Shown one piece after another: positions 53,101-63,626 of a DNA stretch of 64,000 bases. The DNA is taken from NCBI GenBank assembly GCA_043228905.1, contig JBHGNT010000014.1, forward strand, positions 14,322,001 through 14,386,000, given 5' to 3'. This DNA is from Azolla caroliniana (lineage: Eukaryota; Polypodiophyta). Position 1 is the stretch's first letter. Every line of letters starts with the position of its first letter. The translations under genes were made by a program, and so were the position numbers. The notes under the pieces were generated by a model. The model saw only the letters and a list, made by a program, of their open reading frames with translations. It was not told where the DNA came from and made no database searches.

Positions 53101-53833
53101 CGCCGTCTATAGCCGGGAGGAGGACCATTTTCAGCACCTCCGTCTTTGTCTAGAAAAGTGTAGAGCGTACCGGCTAAGCTTGAATCCAACAAAGTGTGTA
53201 TTTGGCGTGTCCAGTGGAACTTTATTAGGACATATTGTGAGCCAGGAAGGTATTGCAGTCGACCCGGACAAAGTGAAAGCCATATTAGAAGCGCCGGCGC
53301 CGGCAACGGCAAAGGCATTAAGACAGTTCTTAGGCCAGATCCGGTGGCACAGCCGGATGCTCCGATACTTAGCCGACCTGGCTACACCGTTGCATGCCGT
53401 CGTACATCGGACACCATTCCAGTGGACCGACACCGAGGATAGAGCGTATAGGGCCCTCAAGGTACTATTGTCGCAGGCACCGGTAGTACAACCTCCGGAT
53501 TGGAGTAAAGAATTTCACGTGTTCGTAGACGCCTCCGACATCGCAATCGGAAGCGTACTTATGCAGCTTACGGAGCCAAAATGGTATCGGCCAGTGTACT
53601 ATGCCAGCCGAAAGCTATCCCAAGCAGAACGAAACTACTCTACCACGGAACGGGAAGCCCTAGGGATGATCTACAGTGTGACAAAGTTTCGGCATTATTT
53701 ATTGGGAAAGAAGTTTTCCTTCCATGTAGATCATTCGGCACTCCTTTACCTGGTGTCCAAAGCATCACTCACCGGCAAATTGGCCCGGTGGACCTTACTG
53801 TTACAGGAGTTCGAGTTTGAAATATTCCACTGA
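50106..53833 (+). CDS. gag-pol: Gypsy III gag core-protease-RT-RNase H
   Basis: One open frame that continues the N-terminal gag across gypsy II; its first Met is at 50174. Gag core: EAHVHAFEQTWEANHVSQRL, GPAARWRRTQDPSTINTFAD. Three CCHC-like knuckles: CTTCLNSGHSALEC, CVICQSKSHTTDRC (His present, spacing CX2CX4HX4C) and CYYCRQEGHYSNQC. Protease: GTVIDGGSGVNVINLRTCDA near residue 552. RT: GKIRVCVDYRKLNAATVTDA, EVYSFLDGFSGYNQIRMHPD and the catalytic QVFLDDFAVYS near residue 971. RNase H: FHVFVDASDIAIGSVLM and FHVDHSALLYLV. A TGA at 53831 ends the frame just before the conserved VVADYLSRLES; the family normally reads through to integrase. Confidence 0.9.
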
Positions 53834-55375
53834 CCCGATATACAGCATGTCGTGGCGGATTACTTAAGCCGATTAGAGTCCGGAGAGACGGGTGACGGAG
53901 TAGCGGATGAGTTTCCGGATGCAGAGCTGTTTCGAGTCACTACGGAGACGGCAGCAGATGAGACGGTGGCACAGGAAGACAAATGGCTCACAAATATGCA
54001 CTAGTTTCTGAGCACAGGACTGCCTCCGGAAGAGATGAACCGGGACGAACGGAAATGCCTGGCGGTGCAAAGCCGACATTTCTGCTTACTGCAAGACACA
54101 CTGTACCACAAGGGCGCGGACGGCATATGGAGACGGGCGGTGCGCAGCGATGAAAAGGAACTGATACTGAGGGAAGCCCACTGCGGAGTTGCCGGAGGTC
54201 ACTATGCCGGGGATGTGACGGCCAGGAAAATATGGCAAAGTGGCCTATGGTGGCCAACGACACTAAGAGATGCAGTACAATATGCAAAAGAATGTGACCT
54301 ATGCCAGAGAATGGGCCAGCCAACGGAGCAGGCTCGTATGCCACACCAGCCGGTACTACCACTCGAGCCATTCCAGAAGTGGGGGCTGGACTTTGTAGGA
54401 CCTTTCAAGCCACCGGCAATGAGAACGGGTAATCGGTACGTCATCATTGCTACGGATTATTGCACGAAATGGGTGGAGGCCAAAGCATTAAGGGATAACA
54501 CCGTTGCGTCAACGGTGAAGTTTCTATATGAGTACATCTGGTGCCGTTACGGATGCCCAATTGAATTAATAAGCGACCAAGGGGGGCACTTTCTCGGCCA
54601 AGTAGTGGAAAGCCTGTCGACATTCTATGCCGTTGTCCACAAACAGAGCACACCTTACTATCCACAAGCGAACGGTTTAGCGGAATCAACGAACAAGACG
54701 CTCCAGAATATCCTCCGAAAGATCGTCAACGAAAACCGGACGGATTGGGACACAAAGCTACATAGCACGCTTTGGGCATACCAGACGGCATACAAAATGA
54801 GCATCCGAACAACACCGTTCCGGTTAGCGTTCGGACTAGAGGCGGTCATGCCGGTAGAATTCCAAGTACCCAGCTTACGGATCCAGCTACGGGAACGGCT
54901 GAACGAGAAGGAGTCGGAGGCAATACGGTTGACAGCGCTGTGTGAGCTCGAGGAACAATGACTGGCCAGCATCCTGCATTTAGAATTGGAGCAACGGCGA
55001 CCGAAAGCATTTGTCGACCGGCACAAGAAAGGAAACGAAAAAATGTTCACAATCGGCAAACCGGTGTTAGTATTTCAGACCCGGATGGGCAAGATGTCGG
55101 GTAAACTACAGTTTAGATGGACCGGACCGTATTGGTTAACACGGGAGTATAATGGGTCCTACCAGTTAGGGACACTTGCCGGCGAAGTGCTAGGCAAATG
55201 GGTCAACGGATTCCGGTTGAAGCCATATAGAGGACTGATGCCTAAGAACCCATTTGAGCAAAGGACCGACACCAGTGAGGGAAACGGCAACCACCAAGAC
55301 GGTAGAGAAGGCGAGCCGGTAACTGGGGAGAATGAGGCCGGTAAGGGTTCGAGAGGAATTAAAGTGACATCACAC
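53834..55375 (+). pseudogene. pol: Gypsy III integrase
   Basis: Same frame as the RT. After the TGA at 53831 come HVVADYLSRLES, a TAG at 54002-54004, the His/Cys finger (EAHCGVAGGHYAG...CDLCQRMG), the catalytic core (KWGLDFVGPFKPP, ELISDQGGHFLGQ, QANGLAESTNKTLQNIL), a TGA at 54959, and the C-terminal GPY-type domain (LQFRWTGPYWLTREYNGSYQ). All three DDE residues are present. The stops fit CGA to TGA, CAG to TAG and TGG to TGA changes, so a once continuous pol was silenced by three transitions. Confidence 0.9.
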
Positions 55376-55792
55376 TAAATTAAATTATAATTATAGAAGA
55401 AAAAATAAAAATAAATAAAAATATAAATAAATAAATAAATAAAATAAATAAATAAATAAAACAATCATGCAAAAGCGAGGAATGAATGGATGAAAGAGCG
55501 AGGAGCGAAAAGGTACGTAGTGGGCATTTAAAGCGCCACCATAGGACATAATGTTATTTGAGTACACGACATGCACACACTCGAAAAAGGCGCCAAAATG
55601 CACAGACAAAAACCATTGCGCGTAGAGACCCTTTACTTTCGCGAACCCAGGAGCACAGAAGCACCAAGACGCTGCAAGATCATCAGACGAGAACCTGCGC
55701 ACAGAGAACCCCCGCCTTCTGAACTCTCTCTCTCTCAACCTCACTCTCATCACCATCCAACCTCGCCACCGCAATCCGACCTCGACACAGAA
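55376..55792 (+). other. AT-rich spacer before ORF3
   Basis: Opens with a run of AAATA units (55385-55460), then ordinary sequence with no gene. The ORF3 frame is open from 55571, but a Met far from the conserved start makes use of that part doubtful. It may hold a promoter or a splice acceptor for ORF3; none can be proven. Confidence 0.5.
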
Positions 55793-58546
55793 ATGGACCC
55801 GCAAACGCTGTCAGAAGCTGCCAAGACATGGCTAAAGCACCACGGGCTCGAGGGCTTCTTGACGATGATGGAAGTACCGCCACACAAAGAAGCCGACAAA
55901 GTGATCAAAGAAATCGACACAGAGGTCATAATGGCAGAGGCGATTCGAGCGTTAACAGGCCTTCTGGAGGGAGGCATACTCACGATCGACAATCCAACCC
56001 CGGAGCAACTCATCAGGTATTTTGGTGAGTATTCTCTAGCCAGCAAGGGCTACCGGACACAGGGTGGCGGAGACATGCTGTTCCGCGAGATTGCTCGTGT
56101 GCTCCACGAGTACGGCCACATGTACCCTAGACCCCCTGTCATGCCGCAGAACTGGGCAGGGATGATCATTGCCACCTATGAAGGGATCAAGGTGGATTGG
56201 CCGGTATTGATCGCAGACAGGTTGTGTGCGGCCATCGAGATCGTCAGAGGCAAAGATGGCAAAGAAGGCCGAGACGGACGGAGGATATGGCACGCCGTAA
56301 CACAGTGGCTCACCTTGCTTGTGCCACCCGTCCAGCCCGTCCAGCCCAAGAAGCGAGGAAGAGTGGCGGACGGCACCCCAAACACGGCTTCCAAATGACA
56401 ACAGTTGTTGGCCTCTAAGGCCACTAAGGGAAAGGCGGCGGATGCAGAACAGGCGGCAGCAGGAAGCGGCAGCCGGAAGCGCCCAACGGAGGCGCAGGAG
56501 GAACCACTGGCACGGCCCGTAAAGGTCACACTCCGTCGACCGGTGAATAGAGAAGCGGACCCCTTGGCGGCAAAACTCAATGCCGGAGCTCAGGAGGAGG
56601 AAATAGAGGAGGACCCCACGGAGCACCTCCAGCGACGGTCGTCGGCAAGGACCGTTGAGACAACCGAGAAACGTTCGAACCCTCAGATGGAGGGAACACC
56701 GGCTCCCCTCAGTGAGACTCCCACGCCAAGGAAGGAACCGGAACCGGTGCGCATGGCACCAGAAACAGAAGCCCCGGCACCACCGGCAACACCGGCAAGT
56801 CCCATCCCGCCAGAGCCGGAAAGGTCAATGCAGCCTCCCTCGGTCAGCCAAGAAGAAGCGCAAGGGGAACCAGGACAACAGGGTGGTCCACGGGCAGAAA
56901 CGGAACTGCAACTCGGCGCAACCAGGCGGGACCACCCCTCTACAAGTGAGCCCATCTGTCAAACCTCTGTGCAAGCACAACAAGGCACCGGTAGCCTGTG
57001 TCTCTGGTGGATAGGCGAACAGATAGCCGAAGCAGTGGGGTATATTGAGGCGGAAGAAAGAGCGCAAAGCGAACGGTTGCTCGTCACAACCGAACAACTA
57101 GAGACGGCCCGGTCCAGAATCCGGTGCCTTGAAAATGACTTGGATCAGGTCACGACAGAGATGGCCAAAATGGCCTTAACGGCAACACAGATCCAATCAC
57201 CGGTGACTCCGGTAAGTGTATAGAATAAAGAAACGGAACGACCTGTACATAGCAATAAGACCCCGGCAATGGAAACCGTTCCGGCGAGAGATGCGGCGCA
57301 AGCCCAGGAGCTTGCGGAATTGAGAGATGAACTTGCCGCACAAGAAGCGCTAAGGAGCCGTGAACGAGAATTGAAGAAGACTGCTGAGAACCTCCGTCGG
57401 GCAGAGGAGAGCCTCCGGAAAGGCCACCAAGCGTACGACCGGCAAAAGGAGGAGAAAGACAAAGTGTTGCAGGAAAAGGACAAGCTGCGGAAAACGGCGG
57501 AAACAGAGATTGAACGGCTAAAGGAAGAGCTCCGCCAGCAGAAGGACCGCGAGGATCGGGCCCGTCGTCAGATCAACGCACGGCTCAAGCAAAAGACAGA
57601 TGATTTTGAGCACCTGCACCGGGACTACAAACGGTTGGAAACGGAGCATAAAGAACGGATGCCCGAGCTCCAGCAGGCAGTTGATCGGGCCGCGATGGCG
57701 ATCGCCGACGAACGGGCGGAAAATACAAGACGCTTGGACGAGGCGGAGAAGGTCCGGATGGAGCTCCAGAGGCAGCAGCAGGAAGACAAAGAGAGAGCGT
57801 CAACAGTATTGCAGAAATTACAAAGCACATATCAAAGGCAATTGACGCATTACAAGGCGTAGGCGGAGGACAACGTCAAAATCATCAAACAACTGAAGGA
57901 GGAATGGCAAGCGACGGAAACCAAATCGCAATTGGGAACGAGCCGGATTCAGTCCATCCTCCGAGCATGGCTGAATCAGACAAAACACTTGATTGATGAA
58001 AGCTCCGTAAAATGGTGGACAAAGTGGGCACAAAACGTGGCGAAACTCCAGTTGCTACGGGCGGATGTGGCAAACCGGCAGAAGGAAGGAGATGATTGTT
58101 ATACGTTGACTTTCGAGGACTTCACCGCCATACGGGATGAGCTGGCCGACGACTTCCAAGTCCTGGCAGATGAACAGCTGGCGTAGGTCAGGCAGCTCGT
58201 AGCTCAGCTAGACAATGATAGGCTAGACGCTCAAATCCAGTTTGAAAGCTACGAGCGGTCCCGGGTTCGGGAAGAAAAAGCACGGGAAGCGGCAACGGTT
58301 AACCTTAGTGATGAGGAACCGTCGCCGGCTGAGGGCCAGCCGGGAACCAGTCAACCGGAGACCACTACGACACAGGGAGCAACGACGAAGACGCCGGTGT
58401 TAGAGCAACAAACGGAGGAGCAGCCACCAACGGACCCGCCGCAGTAGACATCAACAGAGCAGCAGCAACAACAACAACAACCACTTCCAGATGAACCATT
58501 GGAGCCTCTCGAACAAAGCATTCTGGACATTTTGGACGAAGAATAG
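55793..58546 (+). pseudogene. Gypsy III third ORF (env position), coiled-coil protein
   Basis: A single frame of about 917 codons from the Met at 55793 to the TAG at 58544, interrupted by five in-frame stops (TGA 56396; TAG 57221, 57860, 58184, 58445), all explainable by C-to-T change. No family is recognised. Residues 1-200 form a compact domain with WLKHHGLEGFLTMMEVPPHK, RYFGEYSLASKGYRTQGGGD, MPQNWAGMIIATYEGIKVDW and DGRRIWHAVTQWLTLLV. Next comes a low-complexity Pro/Glu region, then a long coiled coil (about 490-690; ELAELRDELAAQEALRSRER, KDKLRKTAETEIERLKEELR), and a Gln-rich end. No signal peptide or membrane segment is evident, so it does not look like a typical envelope. A related fragment is at 11520-11730. 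Confidence 0.8.
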
Positions 58547-58558
58547 CAAGGGTCGGTT

Positions 58559-58598
58559 GTGGATTCGACGTACAAGGTACTGTCCCACGGGCGTGCCA
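58559..58598 (+). other. tRNA-3'-end-like motif before the gypsy III 3' LTR
   Basis: GTGGATTCGACG...TCCCACGGGCGTGCCA, 40 nt long, two bases before the LTR. The stem bases, T-loop-like TTCGA and terminal GGGCGTGCCA agree with the TRIM1 and TRIM2 copies. Here the primer site (TGGCGACC) is not complementary to it. Confidence 0.75.
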
Positions 58599-58600
58599 TG

Positions 58601-59044
58601 TGTTACCGGCCGGCAAAGGAGTCCAGAGTGGGAAACGGAGAGTTATTTAAGTAGTAGGAATGTGGTTGTAATTAAGCTATGAGTGTGGACGGACGGACCG
58701 GAAACGGTATGTCGTTCCGGATCCGGACCGATCCCGAACAGGTACGGATGGCACCGTTTTGTAATACAGACCGGAGACCAATTTAAAGGCCCGGATACAA
58801 TGTAATCAATAGCGGTTAATTAATGAAAGCTTAAGCGTTGTTATCTCTCTGTGTTAATTGTCGTTCTGTCTTAATTGTTATATCTTACGCGTGTGTTATG
58901 AAAGACGATCATAATAAGTAACTTAATTAAGTAGGATTAAGCATTGAGGAGATCCGGTTGCTGTAACACCCTTTGGGGAAGTGTCTTCCGTAGACACCCT
59001 GTGTTAGGCCATTGTCCGCCATTGTCCGGCCCTAAGAGTTAACA
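58601..59044 (+). repeat. Gypsy III 3' LTR
   Basis: Repeats 43391-43824 with few substitutions and an extra ATTGTCCGCC near 59010. It is followed by the AAGCA target copy. Confidence 0.95.
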
Positions 59045-59690
59045 AAGCAGGCGACGTGGCTATGCCTGATTGTCGTAATACCCACAAAGAATGGAACGAT
59101 CCGGGTATGTGTACATTACCGGAAGCTGAATGCAACCACATTGACCAATGTGTTTCCGCTTCCCTTGACGGATGGAGTATTAGATGCGGTAACCGGTCAC
59201 GAGGTGTACAGCTTCCTTGACGGTTTTAGTGGATACAATCAGATCCAAATGCATCTAGACGATCAAGAAAAGACGACATTCATTGGATTAAAAACCACAT
59301 CGACGATGTTCCAAAGGATCATAATGAAAATATTTGGAGAATACATTCCGACATTCATGTAGGTTTTCCTAGACGAATTCACTGGATATAGTCGGAAGAC
59401 AGAACATTTAGACCATCTCCGAATGTGTCTAGAGAAATGTCGGAACGCCAGATTAAGCTTGAATTCGACAAAATGTGCATTTGGAGTCACCAGCGGAGCG
59501 TTGTTGGGCCACATTGTGAGTAAGGAAGGAATTGTTGTGGACCCAGACAAAGTGAAGGCGATTTTACAAGCATCGGCACCAACAAACGCAAAGTCATTAA
59601 GCTGATTTCTCGGACATATCGGATGTCATAGCCGGATGATCCGGTATTTACCGGACATTGCCATACCATTACATACTTATGATAGAAGAG
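59045..59690 (+). pseudogene. pol: Gypsy IV pol, right part (reverse transcriptase)
   Basis: Continues the RT of 43031-43390: FPLPLTDGVLDAVTGHEVYS, FLDGFSGYNQIQMHLDDQEK, then a deletion of about 15 residues, TSTMFQRIIMKIFGEYIPTF, a TAG at 59360, VFLDEFTGYS and LEKCRNARLSLNSTKCAFGV. The FLDD catalytic box has become FLDE, and there are more stops (59603). The sequence departs from gypsy after about 59685 and merges with TRIM2 interior. Confidence 0.85.
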
Positions 59691-60846
59691 GAAGGTTGAG
59701 GACTGAGGAGAGGCGGAGGCAAGAGCAACCACGCAGATCGCAAGAAGGCGGCAGGCTATGGAATCACCTGCGGAGCTAATCGTGGACCTAATCAGCCGAA
59801 CATGGCGTATCTTTAATTTTGGCATTGATTCATTCTTTCACAGACACAAGCACATCAAGGTTCAGAGTGTGAAGATCTAGATGCTGAGAAGTGTGCATTT
59901 TGCAATCACGAGCAATGGAACTCGGATGCATTTTGCAGAAGACTGCGGGGGTGAGATGGCGTATCTGATTAAAAATGCCAGTGTGATGCAGACATCAATG
60001 GTGGCCGCGGGCAGCAACGAAGAAACAGAGACAGCGATGGAGCGGCCGAACGGTGTAGCGACAGCTAAAAATTAGCGGCCGAATAACGGCCAAGGAAAGC
60101 AAATGGCCGGACAACAGCCAGATAGTGCCGGAGACGGAGACGGAGATAGACGGCGACAGAGACAAGTGATGGAGATGCAGGACGACGACAAAATAGTGAC
60201 AGGTCAAAATTAGCAACAGAAGAAGAAGAAGAAGAAGAAGAAATTGCAAGAGGAGCAGAACATAGAAGAAGAGAGAAGAGAGAAGAGACAAATGCAGACA
60301 AAAAAGATGAAAGAAATAAGAAAAAAAAAGAACATGAACAGAAAAGGAAGAAAACGAAAGGAAGAGGTAGAAGTAGATGGAAGAAGAAAGAGAGAACAAG
60401 ATGGTTGAGAAGGAGACAAAGAAAAGAAGCAAAAACAAACGGAGAACGAGAACGAGAACGAGAATGCGAGAGAAACAGAAACATGAGAGCTCGAGAGAAA
60501 TTATAAAATTTCAAAATAAAAAATAAAAACACCCTAAGGGCATTGTTAGAGTTTTAGAAACTTGAGGGTATAATACATCATTTTAAAACCTCATCAACAT
60601 GGAGGAATTGGACTAGATCGACTCACAACAACTCACAAAATAAAAGGAAGAACACACATACACACAACGTTTTTTAAAGACCCGAAGAATGATATCAAAG
60701 TTTGCATGTCGACAGAATGAGATGTTCGTGTCGAGGAAGATTTTCTGACCGAAGGAGATGTTCAAGTCAAGCGTTCTGATCAAGGGAGTCAATCAATGAG
60801 AAGGCCAATGAAGTGTCCGGTCGAATAGAGATGATGATCAAGGCAT

Positions 60847-60886
60847 GTGGGATCGACGTGCAATCCAATGTCCCACGGGCGTGCCA
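60847..60886 (+). other. tRNA-3'-end-like motif before the TRIM2 LTR
   Basis: GTGGGATCGACG...TCCCACGGGCGTGCCA, 40 nt, five bases before the LTR as in TRIM1. The inner hairpin of TRIM1 is not kept here, but the outer stem and the acceptor-like end are. Confidence 0.75.
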
Positions 60887-60891
60887 TAATG

Positions 60892-61320
60892 TGTTATCGT
60901 ACGGGATGTACGGAGAGTTGAGTGAGGGTGAAGAAACTTAATGTTGTTTTATGTGCGTAATGTCTATGATTATGAGTGTGAATGTAAGTGTGAGTGGATA
61001 GATAAGAAGAGGTGTGAATGAGTGATTAGTGTGAATGGCTAAGGGGGCTTGCATCCCTATTACCAGTCTTGTAACTATTTAACCCCTTATGGGGAATGAA
61101 TGAAACGGGAATAAGTTCTCTCTCAATCTCTCTCTCTCTCTCTCTCTTTGACACATGTTCTCTTCTCTCATGTTGAACCATCTTGGGAGGGGGGTGGAGC
61201 CATTCTAGGCACAACCCCCCACCCCACAATGATCACCATCTCCATCACTATCACCCTGTAACACTCACCGTCACATCGTTCATCATCATTATCATAATCA
61301 TTAACCCTAAACCTATAACA
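60892..61320 (+). repeat. TRIM2 LTR
   Basis: Starts TGTTATCGTACGGGATGTAC and ends AACCTATAACA. It shares GATTATGAGTGTGAATGTAA, CCCCTTATGGGGAATGAATG, the CT tract and the GC-rich hairpin with the TRIM1 LTR. Confidence 0.85.
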
Positions 61321-61700
61321 ATTGTGGCTCTGTCGAGCACCGAGATTGAGTATAGAGGAGCCACAGTCGCAACCTGTGAAGCTATATGGCTTCGGCGGCT
61401 GTTGCAGAACTTGCGGGTCGAAGTTCTGACTCCGATTCTAATCTACTGTGACAACATCAGCAGCATGCAGCTCGCCAAGAACCCCGTCTTCCATTCTTGC
61501 ACAAAACCCGTAAAAGTGCACTATCAGTTTGTGCACAAGCGAGTCCTAAGCGGTGAGGTCAAACTCTAGTATGTTCGACCAATCGGCAGGTTGCCGACAT
61601 CTTCACCAAGGCACTCGGATCAGACAAGTTGCAACACTTTTCGGAGATGCTTCGGTTACAATATCTCGATGTGCCACACTTGAGGGGGAGAGCAATAGGA
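61321..61700 (+). pseudogene. pol: Copia D1 RNase H, C-terminal part
   Basis: IVALSSTEIEYRGATVATCE, AIWLRRLLQNLRVEVLTPIL, YCDNISSMQLAKNPVFHSCT and HYQFVHKRVLSGEVKL form the copia RNase H. A TAG at 61567 and a 1-base deletion near 61580 then lead to ADIFTKALGSDKLQHFSEML in another frame. TTGAGGGGGAG (61680-61690) is the family's polypurine tract, but here it lies about 85 bp before the LTR. Confidence 0.85.
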
Positions 61701-61773
61701 GAAAGCTGAAACCGAACAAGGTGCCGAATCGACTGAAGAAGTCAGAACATCTGGAAGAGCCAGAACTGGCGAG

Positions 61774-62141
61774 TGTTGAGAGACAAGCTCAACATCGGCC
61801 GGATCGGCTGAAGAAGCCGAGGACCGGATCGGTTGGGACCGATCGGTTAGGCCGTTAGGAAAGATATTCCGTGAGGAATATATTTGGGAGTTAGTGTAGG
61901 AGCTCTTAATGAGCATTGAAGTACTGTCAGTACTTCAGTCAGTCCTTCTAGGACTTGTACAAAGTGTTCATTGAACACATATATGTATTGTTGTTTTTCT
62001 TGAATATTTTTTTAGAGTGTCTTCTCTCTCACTCTCTCTGTCTCTCCCGCGTATATTGCGTAAGCTCAAGCTCTCCATTAAACCTGAGTGTTCTTCCTTC
62101 TGTTCTGTCTTCATACTTGCTTCCGCACGCTACTTTCTACA
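61774..62141 (+). repeat. Copia D LTR
   Basis: Starts TGTTGAGAGACAAGCTCAAC and ends CTACTTTCTACA, followed by the primer site. It has RNase H of one copy on its left and gag of another on its right, so one LTR serves both. Confidence 0.9.
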
Positions 62142-62153
62142 TGGTATCAGAGC
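62142..62153 (+). other. Copia D2 primer-binding site
   Basis: TGGTATCAGAGC directly after the LTR. Confidence 0.9.
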
Positions 62154-62213
62154 GCGAGGGTTGAGAACCTCTCTGCAGCCGACACAGCTTGACGAAGAAG
62201 AACGAGAAGAACG

Positions 62214-63626
62214 ATGGATAGAGGCATGGCAAGCTCGCTTCCAACAGAGAAGCTCGACAAAACCAACTACGTGTCTTGGTCCTACAAGATGCACCAGTAC
62301 CTGCTCGGGCACGGCTACTGGAGTTATGTCGAAGGAGCTAATGACGCAGCACCCGAATCGACACACAGAGACTTCCCGTCGTGGGAGCAATCGGCGAGCA
62401 GGGTATTATACTGCTTCGCGTCGTGTGTGGGCGAACAGCTATTGAGCTATGTTCGGGATGCAAAGACGCCGAAGGGTACGTGGGAAAATCTGAAGAAGAT
62501 TTTTGCCGCGAGCACCACAGCCAGGAAGCTTCAGCTCCGACTGGAGTTGAGCAACCTACGACAACGCGACTTATCGGTGGCGGCCTATACCTCGAAGATC
62601 AAGGATATTTGTGACTCCCTCGCCTCCATAAAGGTGAACATCGAGGAGAGCGAGATGGTCCAGATCTATCTCGGAGGTTTGGCGTCGAAGTTCGGAGTGT
62701 TCCGAACGGCTGTGTGTACACGGGAGAATACGCCGTCCTTTTTCGACTTACAGTCAATGCTCCTAGTAGAGGAGAACCACGCGGGTGTGTCTACAAGCAC
62801 GCACGCAGACAACAGAATGTTGTACACGGAGGGTGATAGGCCCTGTGGACGTGGAGGACGAGGCGAGTCGGCGCGCAATGGAGGCGGGCGATGAGATCAA
62901 GGAAGAAGGCACCGAAGTGATGCCAACAGCAACTCCGGACCCTCCGGAAACAGGGGGAGTCGAAGCGATGAGAACCGGCAAGGGAAGGCCATCGCGGAGT
63001 GCTGGTACTATGGCAAGAAAGGCCACAGGGAAAGTGAGTGCTGGAAGAAGCGTGCCGATTTGGAGAGAACCGGTTCCGGAAACGGCTCCAGACATACCGA
63101 CAAGGGAAATCGGCAGCGATCGCACTACGCCGAACACTCCGGGAGAGCCGGAGAAGGGTCTGCCTTCGTGACGAGACACGAAGCAAACTCAATGAAACAG
63201 AGCACCCCGAGATCGGACGAGGTGTGGTACGTAGACTCCGGCGCGTCAAACCACATGACGAGCCATAAGGAGTGGTTCTCGTACCTTGAAAAACCGATAC
63301 AACCTGGAGTAGTCGCAACTGGAGACGACACTCCGCATCCGATCGTGAATGTCAGAGAAGTTCCCCTTAGCCATGTTGGGCAGAAAGGGAAACTCATGAA
63401 CGTGCTGCACGTTCCGACAATCACGAAAAACTTGGTCTCGGTCGGACAGATCGTCAACCAAGGGATGGAGGTTCGGTTTACACACCTCGGGTGCTTCATT
63501 GAGGAAGAAGGCTGTGTGATTGCGCAAGGGCGCAGAGACGGGAGGATGTTCATCCTCGACTCCACTGACGGCGGCACCGCAATGTTCGCGAAGGGACAAA
63601 AATCCGAGTCGGACATCGACTTGTAG
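62214..63626 (+). pseudogene. gag: Copia D2 gag and protease, nearly open
   Basis: One frame from the Met at 62214 (MDRGMASSLPTEKLDKTNYV). Gag: KMHQYLLGHGYWSYVEGAND, SRVLYCFASCVGEQLLSYVR, TPKGTWENLKKIFAASTTAR, DSLASIKVNIEESEMVQIYL. The knuckle reads CWYYGKKGHRESEC: its second Cys is Tyr, one G-to-A change at 63010. Protease: VWYVDSGASNHMTSHKEWF. The frame has only two stops, TGA at 62892 (from CGA) and TAG at 63624. The latter replaces the Trp of the LWHKQIGH motif. It is the best-preserved copia in the window. Confidence 0.9.

Larger units (their letters stand above)
43391..59044 (+). mobile_element. Gypsy III: large Ty3/gypsy element with extra third ORF
   Basis: The LTRs (43391-43824 and 58601-59044) start TGTTACCGGCC and end AGAGTTAACA, with perfect AAGCA duplications outside (43386-43390 and 59045-59049). 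Without the nested gypsy II it is about 9.95 kb. Order: LTR, primer site, gag-protease-RT-RNase H-integrase in one frame series, an AT-rich spacer, a third ORF of about 917 codons, a tRNA-end-like motif, LTR. No chromodomain is visible after integrase. The LTRs differ at around six sites plus a 10-bp duplication (ATTGTCCGCC) in the 3' copy. Confidence 0.9.
59691..61320 (+). mobile_element. TRIM2: 5'-truncated copy related to TRIM1
   Basis: The interior from about 59700 (purine-rich, AGAAGAAGAAG and GAGACGGAGA runs) ends with a stretch clearly related to 24600-24948 of TRIM1 (CACACAACGTTTTTT.A.GACCCGAAG; GACAGAATGAGATGTTCGTG; TGATCAAGGCATGTGGGATC). Then come the 40-nt tRNA-end-like motif and one LTR (60892-61320). 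The 5' LTR is missing. The right flank is copia RNase H, so this copy was inserted there or joined later. Divergence from TRIM1 is substantial. Confidence 0.75.

Noticed and set aside
55793-58546. ORF3 as a classical envelope gene or an endogenous virus
   Set aside because: No signal peptide, membrane segment or fusion-type motif is visible; the surroundings are an ordinary Ty3/gypsy element.
60065-60532. Minus-strand frame of 155 codons rich in Phe, Leu and Ser
   Set aside because: Translation of GA-rich TRIM2 interior; no motif.
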